Virus record (IMG/VR): IMGVR_UViG_3300046000_003092
Coordinates: 1 to 25,412 of that record
From: a virus
Strand: one strand, 5' to 3'
Length of the DNA: 25,412 nucleotides
The position numbers and the translations under genes were made by a program. Of this stretch, positions 7,735 through 13,933 are shown piece by piece; position 1 is the first letter of the stretch; each line of letters begins with the position of its first letter. The notes beneath the pieces were generated by a model. That model saw only the letters and a list, made by a program, of their open reading frames with translations. It was not told the DNA's origin and searched no databases.

Positions 7735-8129
7735 CACTACAAGAAATTAAACAAGCAATCGCAGAGGGTCGAAAGGTTTACCACGGCAATAAAAATTATG
7801 AGGTCATACAGGATAAGATCGGACAGTATCTAATCGTATGCTCATTTAATGGATACACGATAGGGCTAACTCATAGCGATAAGCAAACCATGAACGGGAA
7901 AGAGGCGGATTTTTTCTCAGAAACGCCTAGAGAAATCCGAGAGGCACAGGTTAAGGCATTGATCGAAGACATCATGACAGACCCAAGACCCGAAGATTTA
8001 CCCAAAATTTACCAAGGTTTAGAGCATTATTTTGCCCTGAACTGCAACGCTGAGGAGATCGCTAGACAATGCAAAATCCGAGGCGATATTGACAAAAAAC
8101 AGGAGAGGGTCAGGCATGAATCCCGTTAA
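7731..8129 (+). CDS. Hypothetical protein
   Basis: The 132-aa product from ATG 7731 begins MTLQEIKQAIAEGRKVYHG, then has a beta-rich part (YEVIQDKIGQYLIVCSFNGY) and a C-terminal helical, charged part. The start is chosen because it overlaps the previous stop (ATGA); an upstream in-frame start would overlap that gene by 100 nt. No known family. Confidence 0.7.
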   Translation: MTLQEIKQAIAEGRKVYHGNKNYEVIQDKIGQYLIVCSFNGYTIGLTHSDKQTMNGKEADFFSETPREIREAQVKALIEDIMTDPRPEDLPKIYQGLEHYFALNCNAEEIARQCKIRGDIDKKQERVRHESR

Positions 8130-8250
8130 AGACTGCTATATGCTCAAGATCAAGAGCATTCTATATTCCAAACCCTTACGAGAGGCGGAGAAACGCAGAC
8201 GGGAGAGGGTGGATTTTCTAAAGTTTTTAAGAGGGTCAGGCTTAGGGTAA
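8116..8250 (+). CDS. Very short basic protein, 44 aa
   Basis: ATG 8116 follows AGGAGAGGGTCAGGC, the ribosome-binding leader reused at other genes of the array. The product is strongly basic (REAEKRRRERVDFLKFLRG) and overlaps the previous gene by 14 nt. A near copy of the leader (AGAGGGTCAGGCTT) sits at its own 3' end. Too short for a family call, but the strong Shine-Dalgarno makes translation likely. Confidence 0.5.
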   Translation: MNPVKDCYMLKIKSILYSKPLREAEKRRRERVDFLKFLRGSGLG

Positions 8251-8259
8251 ATCCCTATA

Positions 8260-8289
8260 TGGACATGGTGGTAAATTGTGTCCTACAAT
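8260..8289 (+). promoter_or_regulatory. Internal promoter of the small-gene array
   Basis: TGGACA (8260-8265), 18 bp and TACAAT (8284-8289) give five-of-six matches in each hexamer. It lies in the only sizeable gap of the array (8251-8339), so it would reinforce expression from the gene at 8340 onward. Confidence 0.55.
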
Positions 8290-8326
8290 ACAAGATATAT
8301 ATCTAATTAACATATTGCAACACAAT
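8275..8326. promoter_or_regulatory. Nested inverted repeats at the internal promoter
   Basis: AGATATATATCT (8293-8304) is a perfect 12-bp palindrome located at the expected transcription start. It is enclosed by ATTGTGT (8275-8281) and ACACAAT (8320-8326), a 7-bp inverted repeat with nearly the same centre. This suits an operator or a cruciform; the protein is unknown. Confidence 0.45.
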
Positions 8327-8339
8327 ACAGGAGAGGGTC

Positions 8340-8822
8340 ATGGAGATAGTTGAGGTTAGTGTTTATAAGTTTGAGGAGTTATCCGATAGTGCTAAAGACA
8401 ATGCCCGTGCATGGTTTAGAGAGGGTAATGATTACCCGTGGTGGGATGATTCACTAGGTTCTATCAAGGCATTTTGTAAAGAGTTCGGAGTCGAAATTAA
8501 AGACTACCAAGTTGGTATGTGGGGTCATAGTTATTTAGATACGAATGCCGAGAATCACCATTTCAGGGGTCGCAAATTAAAAGATTTGAAACGAGATCAA
8601 AACCCTACGGGGTATTGTTTGGACTGCACCTTGTGGGAAACATTCCACGATACATGGAAAGAAACGGGTGATCCACTAAACGCATTCAACGAGGCTATCC
8701 ATGTTGCGGTTCGGGACATTGTGAAGGACATGGAGTATCAAAATTCAGATGAGGCGGTAGATGAAATGCTCATTATGAATGATTACGAGTTTGATGTAGA
8801 TGGTAAACGCTTTAAATACTAA
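8340..8822 (+). CDS. Conserved phage hypothetical (YKFEELSDSAKDNAR family)
   Basis: The 160-aa product opens VSVYKFEELSDSAKDNARAWF, a signature common in phage early proteins of unknown function, often noted as ELSDxAKxxAR. The middle holds WDDSLGSIKAFCKEFGVEI and the end MLIMNDYEFDVDGKRF. ATG 8340 follows AGGAGAGGGTC, the same leader used at 9478. It is the first gene after the internal promoter. Confidence 0.8.
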   Translation: MEIVEVSVYKFEELSDSAKDNARAWFREGNDYPWWDDSLGSIKAFCKEFGVEIKDYQVGMWGHSYLDTNAENHHFRGRKLKDLKRDQNPTGYCLDCTLWETFHDTWKETGDPLNAFNEAIHVAVRDIVKDMEYQNSDEAVDEMLIMNDYEFDVDGKRFKY

Positions 8823-8832
8823 GGAGAAAGTA

Positions 8833-9081
8833 ATGAATGTAATTAAGGATGTAGAAAAGCATTGGGACAAGGTTGCTAAAGGTCTTTTATTAAATAAAAA
8901 GATCGTGGATGTTAGATACCTAACTAAAGAGGAGTCGGAAAACATGGGATGGTATGAGAGGGTTGTGGCATTCCAAACGGAAGATGGTTTGTGGTTCTTC
9001 CCTAGTCGTGATGACGAGGGAAATGGTGGGGGTGCGTTGTTTACCTCTGATGATAAAGAGAGTTGTTTGCCCGTAATGTAA
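8833..9081 (+). CDS. Conserved small protein (LTKEESENMGWY / FPSRDDEGN family)
   Basis: The 82-aa product has VRYLTKEESENMGWYERVV and LWFFPSRDDEGNGGGALF, a widely distributed small-protein pattern in phages and bacteria with no assigned function. ATG 8833 follows AAGGAGAAAGTA, which fixes the start; the longer in-frame start at 8800 would overlap the previous gene. Confidence 0.8.
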   Translation: MNVIKDVEKHWDKVAKGLLLNKKIVDVRYLTKEESENMGWYERVVAFQTEDGLWFFPSRDDEGNGGGALFTSDDKESCLPVM

Positions 9082-9090
9082 AGGAGATAT

Positions 9091-9468
9091 ATGGGATTCT
9101 TTTCTAAGACTTGTGCAAAAACACACCTGCCCGTAGTGGCGGAGTGTATCAATTACCCGAAACTACATACAGTCGTGGTGCTTTACCCTGATGGTCGCAA
9201 GGTCGAGGGTATCTATGACGGATACGGGAGGATAGATGGGATGGATTTATGCCCGAATGGATACGATCACGATTTATGGGAAAGTTTGAAGTTTGTTATC
9301 GCAGACGCATACGAGGGTGAATCTTATAAAGAACTTGGTAAATCTCATAACGAGATAGCACAAGGATTCTTTATGGATAAAAAGTTTTTAGAGCATTGTA
9401 TGGTAGTTGGGTCATTCAAAAATTATGCCGAGTATAAAAAGGCATTCAAAAAATTAGCCAATTGGTAG
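9091..9468 (+). CDS. Conserved hypothetical (MGFFSKTCAKTHLPV family)
   Basis: The 125-aa product opens GFFSKTCAKTHLPVV and continues YPDGRKVEGIYDGYGRIDG, a conserved N-terminal signature known from phage and bacterial small proteins. AAAGGAGATAT precedes the ATG. The C-terminal half is helical and lysine-rich. Function is unknown. Confidence 0.8.
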   Translation: MGFFSKTCAKTHLPVVAECINYPKLHTVVVLYPDGRKVEGIYDGYGRIDGMDLCPNGYDHDLWESLKFVIADAYEGESYKELGKSHNEIAQGFFMDKKFLEHCMVVGSFKNYAEYKKAFKKLANW

Positions 9469-9477
9469 GAGAGGGTC

Positions 9478-9708
9478 ATGAATAAACATGGATTTGATAT
9501 CAGTATTGACGAGTTAGATAACGATTTATTAGCAATCAATTTCGATAAATACGGAAGGTCGGGTGGGTATATCTCGGTCAAGTTTGATGATGACGGGGTG
9601 GTCGTGGATATTTTTAGCGTATATGGGGATGTCTTAGGTTCTACATGGGTTAGATACGCTGAACTTGAACCTGAAGGCGAAGTTGCTCATGAAGACCCTA
9701 GATTATAG
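9478..9708 (+). CDS. Conserved small hypothetical
   Basis: The 76-aa product is acidic and beta-rich, with GYISVKFDDDGVVVDIFSV and STWVRYAELEPE, a pattern I recall from phage small proteins. ATG 9478 carries the AGGAGAGGGTC leader identical to that at 8340. Function is unknown. Confidence 0.75.
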   Translation: MNKHGFDISIDELDNDLLAINFDKYGRSGGYISVKFDDDGVVVDIFSVYGDVLGSTWVRYAELEPEGEVAHEDPRL

Positions 9709-9717
9709 GAGAAAAGA

Positions 9718-9912
9718 ATGCTTACTAAAGACGAGGTAGAAACGCATGGATACACAGTCTTACCTAGAGGCGGATGGATGTATGTTGATCCTGAGATTGT
9801 GCCGAGAGATTGGGATGATTTAGCCAAGAGTTTTGGGTTTGATCCTGAGTGTGAGGGGGTTTATTTATGTATATGTGGATTTAAGGAGAGAAACAATGAA
9901 GAAGACGATTGA
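9718..9912 (+). CDS. Small hypothetical protein
   Basis: The 64-aa product (MLTKDEVETHGYTVLPRGGW...) has VPRDWDDLAKSFGFDPECEG and a final LCICGF, and resembles other small phage proteins with a DWxxLAxxFG core. TAGGAGAAAAG precedes the ATG. The last 17 nt overlap the next gene. Confidence 0.75.
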   Translation: MLTKDEVETHGYTVLPRGGWMYVDPEIVPRDWDDLAKSFGFDPECEGVYLCICGFKERNNEEDD

Positions 9913-10099
9913 AGAAATCCAAAAAGAAATGAACCAAATAGATTGGTATTACAGGCAGACGAAGGTCGAATATCAGGATTGGTATTTGGCAGACAAGATG
10001 CGATATGGTCGCTTACTTAATATGAAACAGACGCGCATGGATGAGTGGGTAAGGCAGACTAATAAAGAAATAAGGGAGATGGAGAATGCAAATAATTGA
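9896..10099 (+). CDS. Small charged helical protein
   Basis: The 67-aa product from ATG 9896 (MKKTIEEIQKEMNQIDWYY...) is almost entirely predicted helix and rich in Gln, Lys, Glu and Tyr. AAGGAGAG upstream lies inside the preceding gene. No family is recognised. Confidence 0.7.
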   Translation: MKKTIEEIQKEMNQIDWYYRQTKVEYQDWYLADKMRYGRLLNMKQTRMDEWVRQTNKEIREMENANN

Positions 10100-10310
10100 A
10101 GATGGTTATGGTGGCAGTAAACCAATAGAAGAATCTAAATACTACGAGGTAGAAGATGACATAGAAAACATATGCCTAGATTGTCATCATATTGGTTTTA
10201 CCCATGCAGAGCATGAGATAGAGGGACAGGATGAGGCAGAGGTGGTATGCCCTAAATGTTATAGCACCTATTACTTTGTTATTTCACAAGAGGAGAAAGA
10301 GAATGCTTAA
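10086..10310 (+). CDS. Small zinc-ribbon protein
   Basis: The 74-aa product has CLDCHH (about 30-35) and CPKCYS (about 54-59), two CxxC knuckles 24 residues apart, as in a zinc ribbon. It may bind DNA, RNA or a protein partner. It starts within the previous gene and ends with the array's ...ENA stop junction, overlapping the next gene by 8 nt (ATGCTTAA). Confidence 0.75.
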   Translation: MQIIEDGYGGSKPIEESKYYEVEDDIENICLDCHHIGFTHAEHEIEGQDEAEVVCPKCYSTYYFVISQEEKENA

Positions 10311-10494
10311 CAGAAAAGAAATGATCGAAAGATTGGCGGAACATGATTTGGATTGTTTTTATAGCAATTCATTCAAAAAGCAAGAGGCTATTTTGAAATC
10401 CATTTTTATGGAACAGTATGGAACAACATCTAAAGAAGTTTTGCACGGACTCATGATTGATTTTGATTTGATTAAGGAGAATCAAGATGCCTAA
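10303..10494 (+). CDS. Small hypothetical, paralogue of the gene at 11408
   Basis: The 63-aa product begins MLNRKEMIERLAEHDLDCF. It aligns over its length with the product at 11408 (MFDRKTMIKDLTQYELKWF): same spacing of RK-MI, the leucines and a C-terminal DLxxK/IKE segment ending before DA or NA. ATG 10303 follows AGGAGAAAGAGA. Both ends overlap neighbours by 8 nt. Function unknown. Confidence 0.75.
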   Translation: MLNRKEMIERLAEHDLDCFYSNSFKKQEAILKSIFMEQYGTTSKEVLHGLMIDFDLIKENQDA

Positions 10495-10642
10495 TTACAC
10501 AGTTGTATTCGTATCGTATGGGTATGTAAATGTTGAGGCGGATAACCAAGATGATGCAATTGCTAAAGCCCATGAAGAATCTACATGGGATCATTTTGAT
10601 ACACCTGAATACATAAGAGTAGAGGAGAACGCAGATGCCTAA
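10487..10642 (+). CDS. Tiny beta-alpha protein, MPxYxV family (member 1)
   Basis: The 51-aa product reads MPNYTVVFVSYGYVNVEADN, then a helix (QDDAIAKAHEES). The pattern MxxYxV, beta-strand, VEA-D/N-xxDA-helix repeats in four other proteins of this array (10635, 10929, 12931, 13700). It resembles the DpnD/PcfM-type VEAxxxxEA motif, though that link is weak. The ATG follows AAGGAGAATCAAG and both junctions are 8-nt overlaps. Confidence 0.7.
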   Translation: MPNYTVVFVSYGYVNVEADNQDDAIAKAHEESTWDHFDTPEYIRVEENADA

Positions 10643-10799
10643 GTATCAAGTTGTAATTGAAAAATGTGTAGTTTATGAAGTAGATGGCTATGACGAAGTA
10701 GATGCAGAAGATTTGGCATGGAGTATGTTTAATGCTGATGATTTGAATGATCCATTTGTTGCTGAAGTTTTACTTATTGAGGAGAAAAAAAATGCCTAG
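10635..10799 (+). CDS. Tiny beta-alpha protein, MPxYxV family (member 2)
   Basis: The 54-aa product reads MPKYQVVIEKCVVYEVDGYD followed by EVDAEDLAWSMF, matching the family pattern. Its start junction is almost identical to that of the gene at 11128. The end encodes EEKKNA, created by the Shine-Dalgarno of the next gene. Function unknown. Confidence 0.7.
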   Translation: MPKYQVVIEKCVVYEVDGYDEVDAEDLAWSMFNADDLNDPFVAEVLLIEEKKNA

Positions 10800-10950
10800 T
10801 GAAGCAATGGTGATGGGCTATGCCCTACTAGAGAAGATTACGCAGATGGAGGAAACAATAACCATGCAATCAGAAGAAATAACGGCTTTGTTAAAAGCCA
10901 TTAAAGAATATGAAAGAGGAGAAAGAGAATGCCAATATATAGCGGAGTAA
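10792..10950 (+). CDS. Small helical protein, probable coiled coil
   Basis: The 52-aa product from ATG 10792 (MPSEAMVMGYALLEKITQME...) has heptad-like leucines and isoleucines through ETITMQSEEITALLKAIKEY. AGGAGAAAAAAA precedes the ATG, which overlaps the previous stop as ATGCCTAG. The next gene starts 22 nt before its stop. Confidence 0.7.
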   Translation: MPSEAMVMGYALLEKITQMEETITMQSEEITALLKAIKEYERGERECQYIAE

Positions 10951-11114
10951 TGATTAGAAAACAGTATTTTGAAATTGAAGTTGAGGCTGATGACGAAGAT
11001 CAGGCAAGAGATTTAATCATGGATGCAGAGATTGAAAACGATTCTTATGAAACTGATTGGGAATTTTACGAAGGAAGTATTACAGAAGTCGTGAAAGATA
11101 TTGAAAAAACTTAA
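10929..11114 (+). CDS. Tiny beta-alpha protein, MPxYxV family (member 3)
   Basis: The 61-aa product reads MPIYSGVMIRKQYFEIEVEA then DDEDQARDLIMDAE, fitting the array's family pattern, with a longer acidic C-terminus. AGAGGAGAAAGAGA precedes ATG 10929. Function unknown. Confidence 0.7.
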   Translation: MPIYSGVMIRKQYFEIEVEADDEDQARDLIMDAEIENDSYETDWEFYEGSITEVVKDIEKT

Positions 11115-11127
11115 CAGGAGAACGCAG

Positions 11128-11415
11128 ATGCCTAAGATCATTATTAAAGCATACGACACAGTAATCCATAACGAATGGTATGAGGATGGTGCGTCAGTCC
11201 TAATTGGGGTAATCGAAGAAGGTCATCCAGAAGATGCCTATTACGACAATTGGGCAGACGAAAAGATTTATTACTTTCTTAGCCAAAAGGAGTTGGATGC
11301 TCTGAAGATTGGGGATGTATTGAATGATGGGGAAGATTTTACGATCTTGGAAATTGACAAAGAGAACCCTCATATTTTTGAAGTTGAATACGAAACGGAG
11401 GATGCAAATGTTTGA
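11128..11415 (+). CDS. Hypothetical acidic protein
   Basis: The 95-aa product from ATG 11128 begins MPKIIIKAYDTVIHNEW and contains FLSQKELDALKIGDVLNDGEDF. It is beta-rich and acidic. The Shine-Dalgarno, start and first two codons (11116-11136) are identical over 21 nt to the junction at 10623-10643. The last codons overlap the next start by 8 nt (ATGTTTGA). Confidence 0.75.
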   Translation: MPKIIIKAYDTVIHNEWYEDGASVLIGVIEEGHPEDAYYDNWADEKIYYFLSQKELDALKIGDVLNDGEDFTILEIDKENPHIFEVEYETEDANV

Positions 11416-11599
11416 TAGAAAAACAATGATAAAAGATCTTACTCAATACGAATTGAAATGGTTTTTGGATCAGGCAGATGATCGACTGCTTAATGAAACA
11501 ATGGCTTTTTTTGCTGATGGTGGTTTTGTTAATTGGTCGGATGCAGACTTAATTAAAAAATACGATTTATTTATTAAAGAGGAGATTGAAAATGCTTGA
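11408..11599 (+). CDS. Small hypothetical, paralogue of the gene at 10303
   Basis: The 63-aa product (MFDRKTMIKDLTQYELKWFL...) is the same length as the 10303 product and shares its framework of conserved positions, ending DLFIKEEIENA. ACGGAGGATGCAA precedes the ATG. Duplication followed by divergence is the simplest explanation. Confidence 0.75.
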   Translation: MFDRKTMIKDLTQYELKWFLDQADDRLLNETMAFFADGGFVNWSDADLIKKYDLFIKEEIENA

Positions 11600-11780
11600 T
11601 TACAAATATTACTTAATTGAGTTTTTTGATGGATCAACTACTCCTGAATATGTGGAATATGGAGGAGAAGATGCTTACGAGGCAGTATCTGCTTTCCGAG
11701 TAGATTACCCAGCATCATCTATTCAAAATGTTTGCCTTGTTTTAACTGATTTTATTGAAAAGGAGTTTGAAAATGCCTAA
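11592..11780 (+). CDS. Small hypothetical, possibly related to the MPxYxV family
   Basis: The 62-aa product begins MLDYKYYLIEFFDGS and then has VEYGGEDAYEAVSAFRVDYP, recalling the VEAxxxxDA-helix of the tiny family but with an inserted loop. GAGGAGATTGAAA precedes the ATG; both junctions are 8-nt overlaps. Confidence 0.7.
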   Translation: MLDYKYYLIEFFDGSTTPEYVEYGGEDAYEAVSAFRVDYPASSIQNVCLVLTDFIEKEFENA

Positions 11781-12375
11781 TTGGTGCAGTAATACACTAA
11801 CTATTTCCCATAAAGACAAGATGATGATGAAACGGGTCGTGAGGGGATATAACAGGAACGGGTTATTGAGAGAGTTTATTCCAATCCCCAAGGAACTGAC
11901 GGACACAGTATCGGGTAATGTCGGGTCTAAAGAAAGTTATGAGCAAAGACTCTTGGAGGAAAAGCAAAAACTGAACAGAGAGTTTTTTGGTTATACCGAT
12001 TGGTATAGTTTTTGCGTGGGAGAATGGGGGACAAAGTGGGACATAGGTCATGGAGATGGATATGACAAACTGACCTTAAAAGATATCAAGAATAACACCA
12101 TCAGAATTGGATTTGATTCTGCATGGAGTCCTCCTATTGAGGCATATCAAAAATTGTGCGACATGGGTTTTAGCATTCGTGCCATGTTTTACGAGGGAGG
12201 TTGTTGCTTTTGCGGTATTTGGGAAAACGGAGAAGAAGAATCCTACGATATCAAAGGCAATTCAAAGTGGGTAAAAAAGAACATTCCATCCGAGATAGAT
12301 GAGGAGTTTTCTATCTCTTTCAACATGGCGGAGTGGGAAAACGAGGAAGAAGATGCAGAAGCCGAGGAAAGTTAA
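11773..12375 (+). CDS. DUF1281 / Api92-like ferredoxin-fold protein
   Basis: The 200-aa product begins MPNWCSNTLTISH and includes WGTKWDIGHGDG, FDSAWSPPIEAYQKL and RAMFYEGGCCFCGIW. This series (NWCxNxLxI ... GTKWD ... FxTAWSPP ... yyExG) is the signature of the DUF1281/YubB/Api92-like family found on plasmids and phages; its ferredoxin-like fold has no known enzymatic role. The C-terminus is a Glu-rich tail. ATG 11773 follows AAGGAGTTTGAAA and overlaps the previous stop by 8 nt. Confidence 0.85.
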   Translation: MPNWCSNTLTISHKDKMMMKRVVRGYNRNGLLREFIPIPKELTDTVSGNVGSKESYEQRLLEEKQKLNREFFGYTDWYSFCVGEWGTKWDIGHGDGYDKLTLKDIKNNTIRIGFDSAWSPPIEAYQKLCDMGFSIRAMFYEGGCCFCGIWENGEEESYDIKGNSKWVKKNIPSEIDEEFSISFNMAEWENEEEDAEAEES

Positions 12376-12520
12376 TGTGTCTATTAACCCTGAAACCATG
12401 GAGTTGCTTACCAAGTTAAGGGAAACGCTGACCGAGCAGATGGGTTTTACCCCATCCTATTCTCAGGTCATTCAATATCTTGCTAAAGAAGGAGAAAGAA
12501 ATGAAAAAAGTCGTGCTTGA
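12353..12520 (+). CDS. Small ribbon-helix-helix DNA-binding protein
   Basis: The 55-aa product reads MQKPRKVNVSINPETMELLT, with a short basic strand (KVNVSI), a helix (NPETMELLTKLRETLTEQ) and, after a FTPSYSQVIQYLA segment, a second helix, as in CopG/Arc-type repressors. It may regulate the array or host genes. It starts inside the Glu-rich tail of the previous gene with GAGGAAGA as weak Shine-Dalgarno. Confidence 0.7.
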   Translation: MQKPRKVNVSINPETMELLTKLRETLTEQMGFTPSYSQVIQYLAKEGERNEKSRA

Positions 12521-12938
12521 GTTTAGTCTGCCTGACGATCAGGAGATACCATCCGTGGATGATGTCAAGAGATTGACTAGCCCTGATTGGGTCGCAGATT
12601 GGTGGCATATAGACGATATCCGTGGTGAGCATGAGTGGCTTACAGAAGGACAGGCACGGGAATGTTTGGAGTTGATTAGCAAATACCATAACCCATGTAT
12701 CGGCATCAATTGGGACATGATTAGTGCAATCGTGGGGGATAACTTTGATAAACCTACCTACGCATTCTTAGTGGATGATCTTAGCCATGAAGAATATCCT
12801 TACGGAATAGAACTATCGGATGATAAGGAAGGCAAAGAAATCTTTGATGTCGAGTGGTATGCCACAAAAGAAGATCGGCAACGGGTTATAGATGGATCGC
12901 CTGAATGGGTTTTCCCCAAGGAGGAAAGCCATGTCTAA
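12501..12938 (+). CDS. Hypothetical protein with LTEGQAxECL...GINWDMI segment
   Basis: The 145-aa product from ATG 12501 contains HEWLTEGQARECLELISKYH followed by NPCIGINWDMI, a segment that also forms stand-alone small phage proteins (LTxEQAxxVLxxxxxxHDAxxGINWDxI). The last third (FDVEWYATKEDRQRVI) looks like a separate unit. AAGGAGAAAGAA precedes the ATG. Function unknown. Confidence 0.75.
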   Translation: MKKVVLEFSLPDDQEIPSVDDVKRLTSPDWVADWWHIDDIRGEHEWLTEGQARECLELISKYHNPCIGINWDMISAIVGDNFDKPTYAFLVDDLSHEEYPYGIELSDDKEGKEIFDVEWYATKEDRQRVIDGSPEWVFPKEESHV

Positions 12939-13107
12939 GTATCAAGTATGGATACCCGTATGGGAACAATACCTAGTAAATGCTGATAGCGAGGATGATG
13001 CTTTAGCATTGTGGGAAAAAGGTAAGGCGGTCTTGCACGATACATATCCTTTTGACGGCAGAGATGATGTCAAACCTTATGCGGAGATGGAACTATATGG
13101 ATCATGA
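12931..13107 (+). CDS. Tiny beta-alpha protein, MPxYxV family (member 4)
   Basis: The 58-aa product reads MSKYQVWIPVWEQYLVNADS then EDDALALWEKGKA, matching the family pattern. AAGGAGGAAAGCC precedes ATG 12931 and the start overlaps the previous stop by 8 nt (ATGTCTAA). Function unknown. Confidence 0.7.
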   Translation: MSKYQVWIPVWEQYLVNADSEDDALALWEKGKAVLHDTYPFDGRDDVKPYAEMELYGS

Positions 13108-13333
13108 ACTTGAGTATCTTGTCCTATATCTAATAAAGAAACACAAGGACGAGGTTTTGATGAGTAAAGATTGGTGGTATGGCATTCCAAAATACACGAT
13201 CAATGTCCATGACTACAACGAAAACGATATCTTCCATATAAATGTTTACGAGGTTGGCGAGAATGGCATGGACGATTACTCGCACTCAATAGATCTACCA
13301 TCATTAACTAAGGAGGCATTGATAGAATTATGA
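13097..13333 (+). CDS. Small hypothetical protein
   Basis: The 78-aa product from ATG 13097 (MDHELEYLVLYLIKKHKDEV...) joins an N-terminal helix to a beta-rich part with DWWYGIPKYTINVHDYNEND. GCGGAGATGG precedes the ATG by a suitable distance. It overlaps the previous gene by 11 nt and the next by ATGA. Confidence 0.65.
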   Translation: MDHELEYLVLYLIKKHKDEVLMSKDWWYGIPKYTINVHDYNENDIFHINVYEVGENGMDDYSHSIDLPSLTKEALIEL

Positions 13334-13512
13334 ATAATTATAAAAAAGCAGTAGAGATTTACAACAAAGCGGGACAGTATGCAGTCTATCGGGCTTGTGA
13401 AACCCTTGAATTAGACCATGATGCTTGGCTAAGATGCCTACCTTGTGAGGATTTAACCCCTCATTCAGAGGGAACTTGTTTGGTATGCGGAACATTTAAG
13501 GAGAAAGCATGA
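13330..13512 (+). CDS. Small protein with two CxxC motifs
   Basis: The 60-aa product has a helical start (YKKAVEIYNKAGQYAVYRAC) and a C-terminal CLPCEDLTPHSEGTCLVCG, two CxxC pairs 10 residues apart, probably one zinc site. It is coupled to both neighbours by 4-nt overlaps. Confidence 0.75.
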   Translation: MNNYKKAVEIYNKAGQYAVYRACETLELDHDAWLRCLPCEDLTPHSEGTCLVCGTFKEKA

Positions 13513-13703
13513 CTAAATGGGCAATCAGACTAATGTATGACGAACCAATATGGACTTGCAATGGTAAGGAGATTCTATTTGATACCGAGGCAGAGGCGGT
13601 AGAGGCATTAAATAAGGAGATAGAAGAAGAGATGGAGGATGTCCGTCTTGGCTATCTTGAGGACTGCTCTTACGAGGAATTTAGAATCGTGGAGATTGTA
13701 TGA
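13509..13703 (+). CDS. Conserved small phage protein (LFDTEAEAVEAL type)
   Basis: The 64-aa product has an N-terminal strand (KWAIRLMYDEPIW), then ILFDTEAEAVEALNKEIEE and FRIVEIV. This strand-helix-strand layout with a TEAEA helix is common in small phage proteins. AAGGAGAAAGC precedes the ATG. Function unknown. Confidence 0.7.
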   Translation: MTKWAIRLMYDEPIWTCNGKEILFDTEAEAVEALNKEIEEEMEDVRLGYLEDCSYEEFRIVEIV

Positions 13704-13933
13704 ATTGGGTCGTGCAGTTTGATAAAGAATTTATTCAGAAACTTGGGAGAAAAGAAATGAGAAGATATGGAGTGACTGTTAAATATAGTGGCACAGTCTA
13801 TGTAGAAGTAGATGTGCCAAACGGGGAAGACCCTGAAGAATATGCACTATCAGAGGCAGAAGGTTATTTTACAAAGATATGTGATTGGGAGTCTGAGGTT
13901 GTGGATGTGAGTGAGGTCGATCCTAATGAGTAG
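13700..13933 (+). CDS. Tiny beta-alpha protein, MPxYxV family (member 5); start uncertain
   Basis: From ATG 13700 the product is 77 aa. An internal ATG at 13757 is preceded by GGGAGAAAAGAA and would begin MRRYGVTVKYSGTVYVEVDV, exactly where similarity to the tiny family begins, giving 58 aa. ATG 13700 overlaps the previous stop (ATGA) and could be used by coupling. Both starts may be real. The end overlaps the next gene by 8 nt (ATGAGTAG). Confidence 0.65.
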   Translation: MNWVVQFDKEFIQKLGRKEMRRYGVTVKYSGTVYVEVDVPNGEDPEEYALSEAEGYFTKICDWESEVVDVSEVDPNE

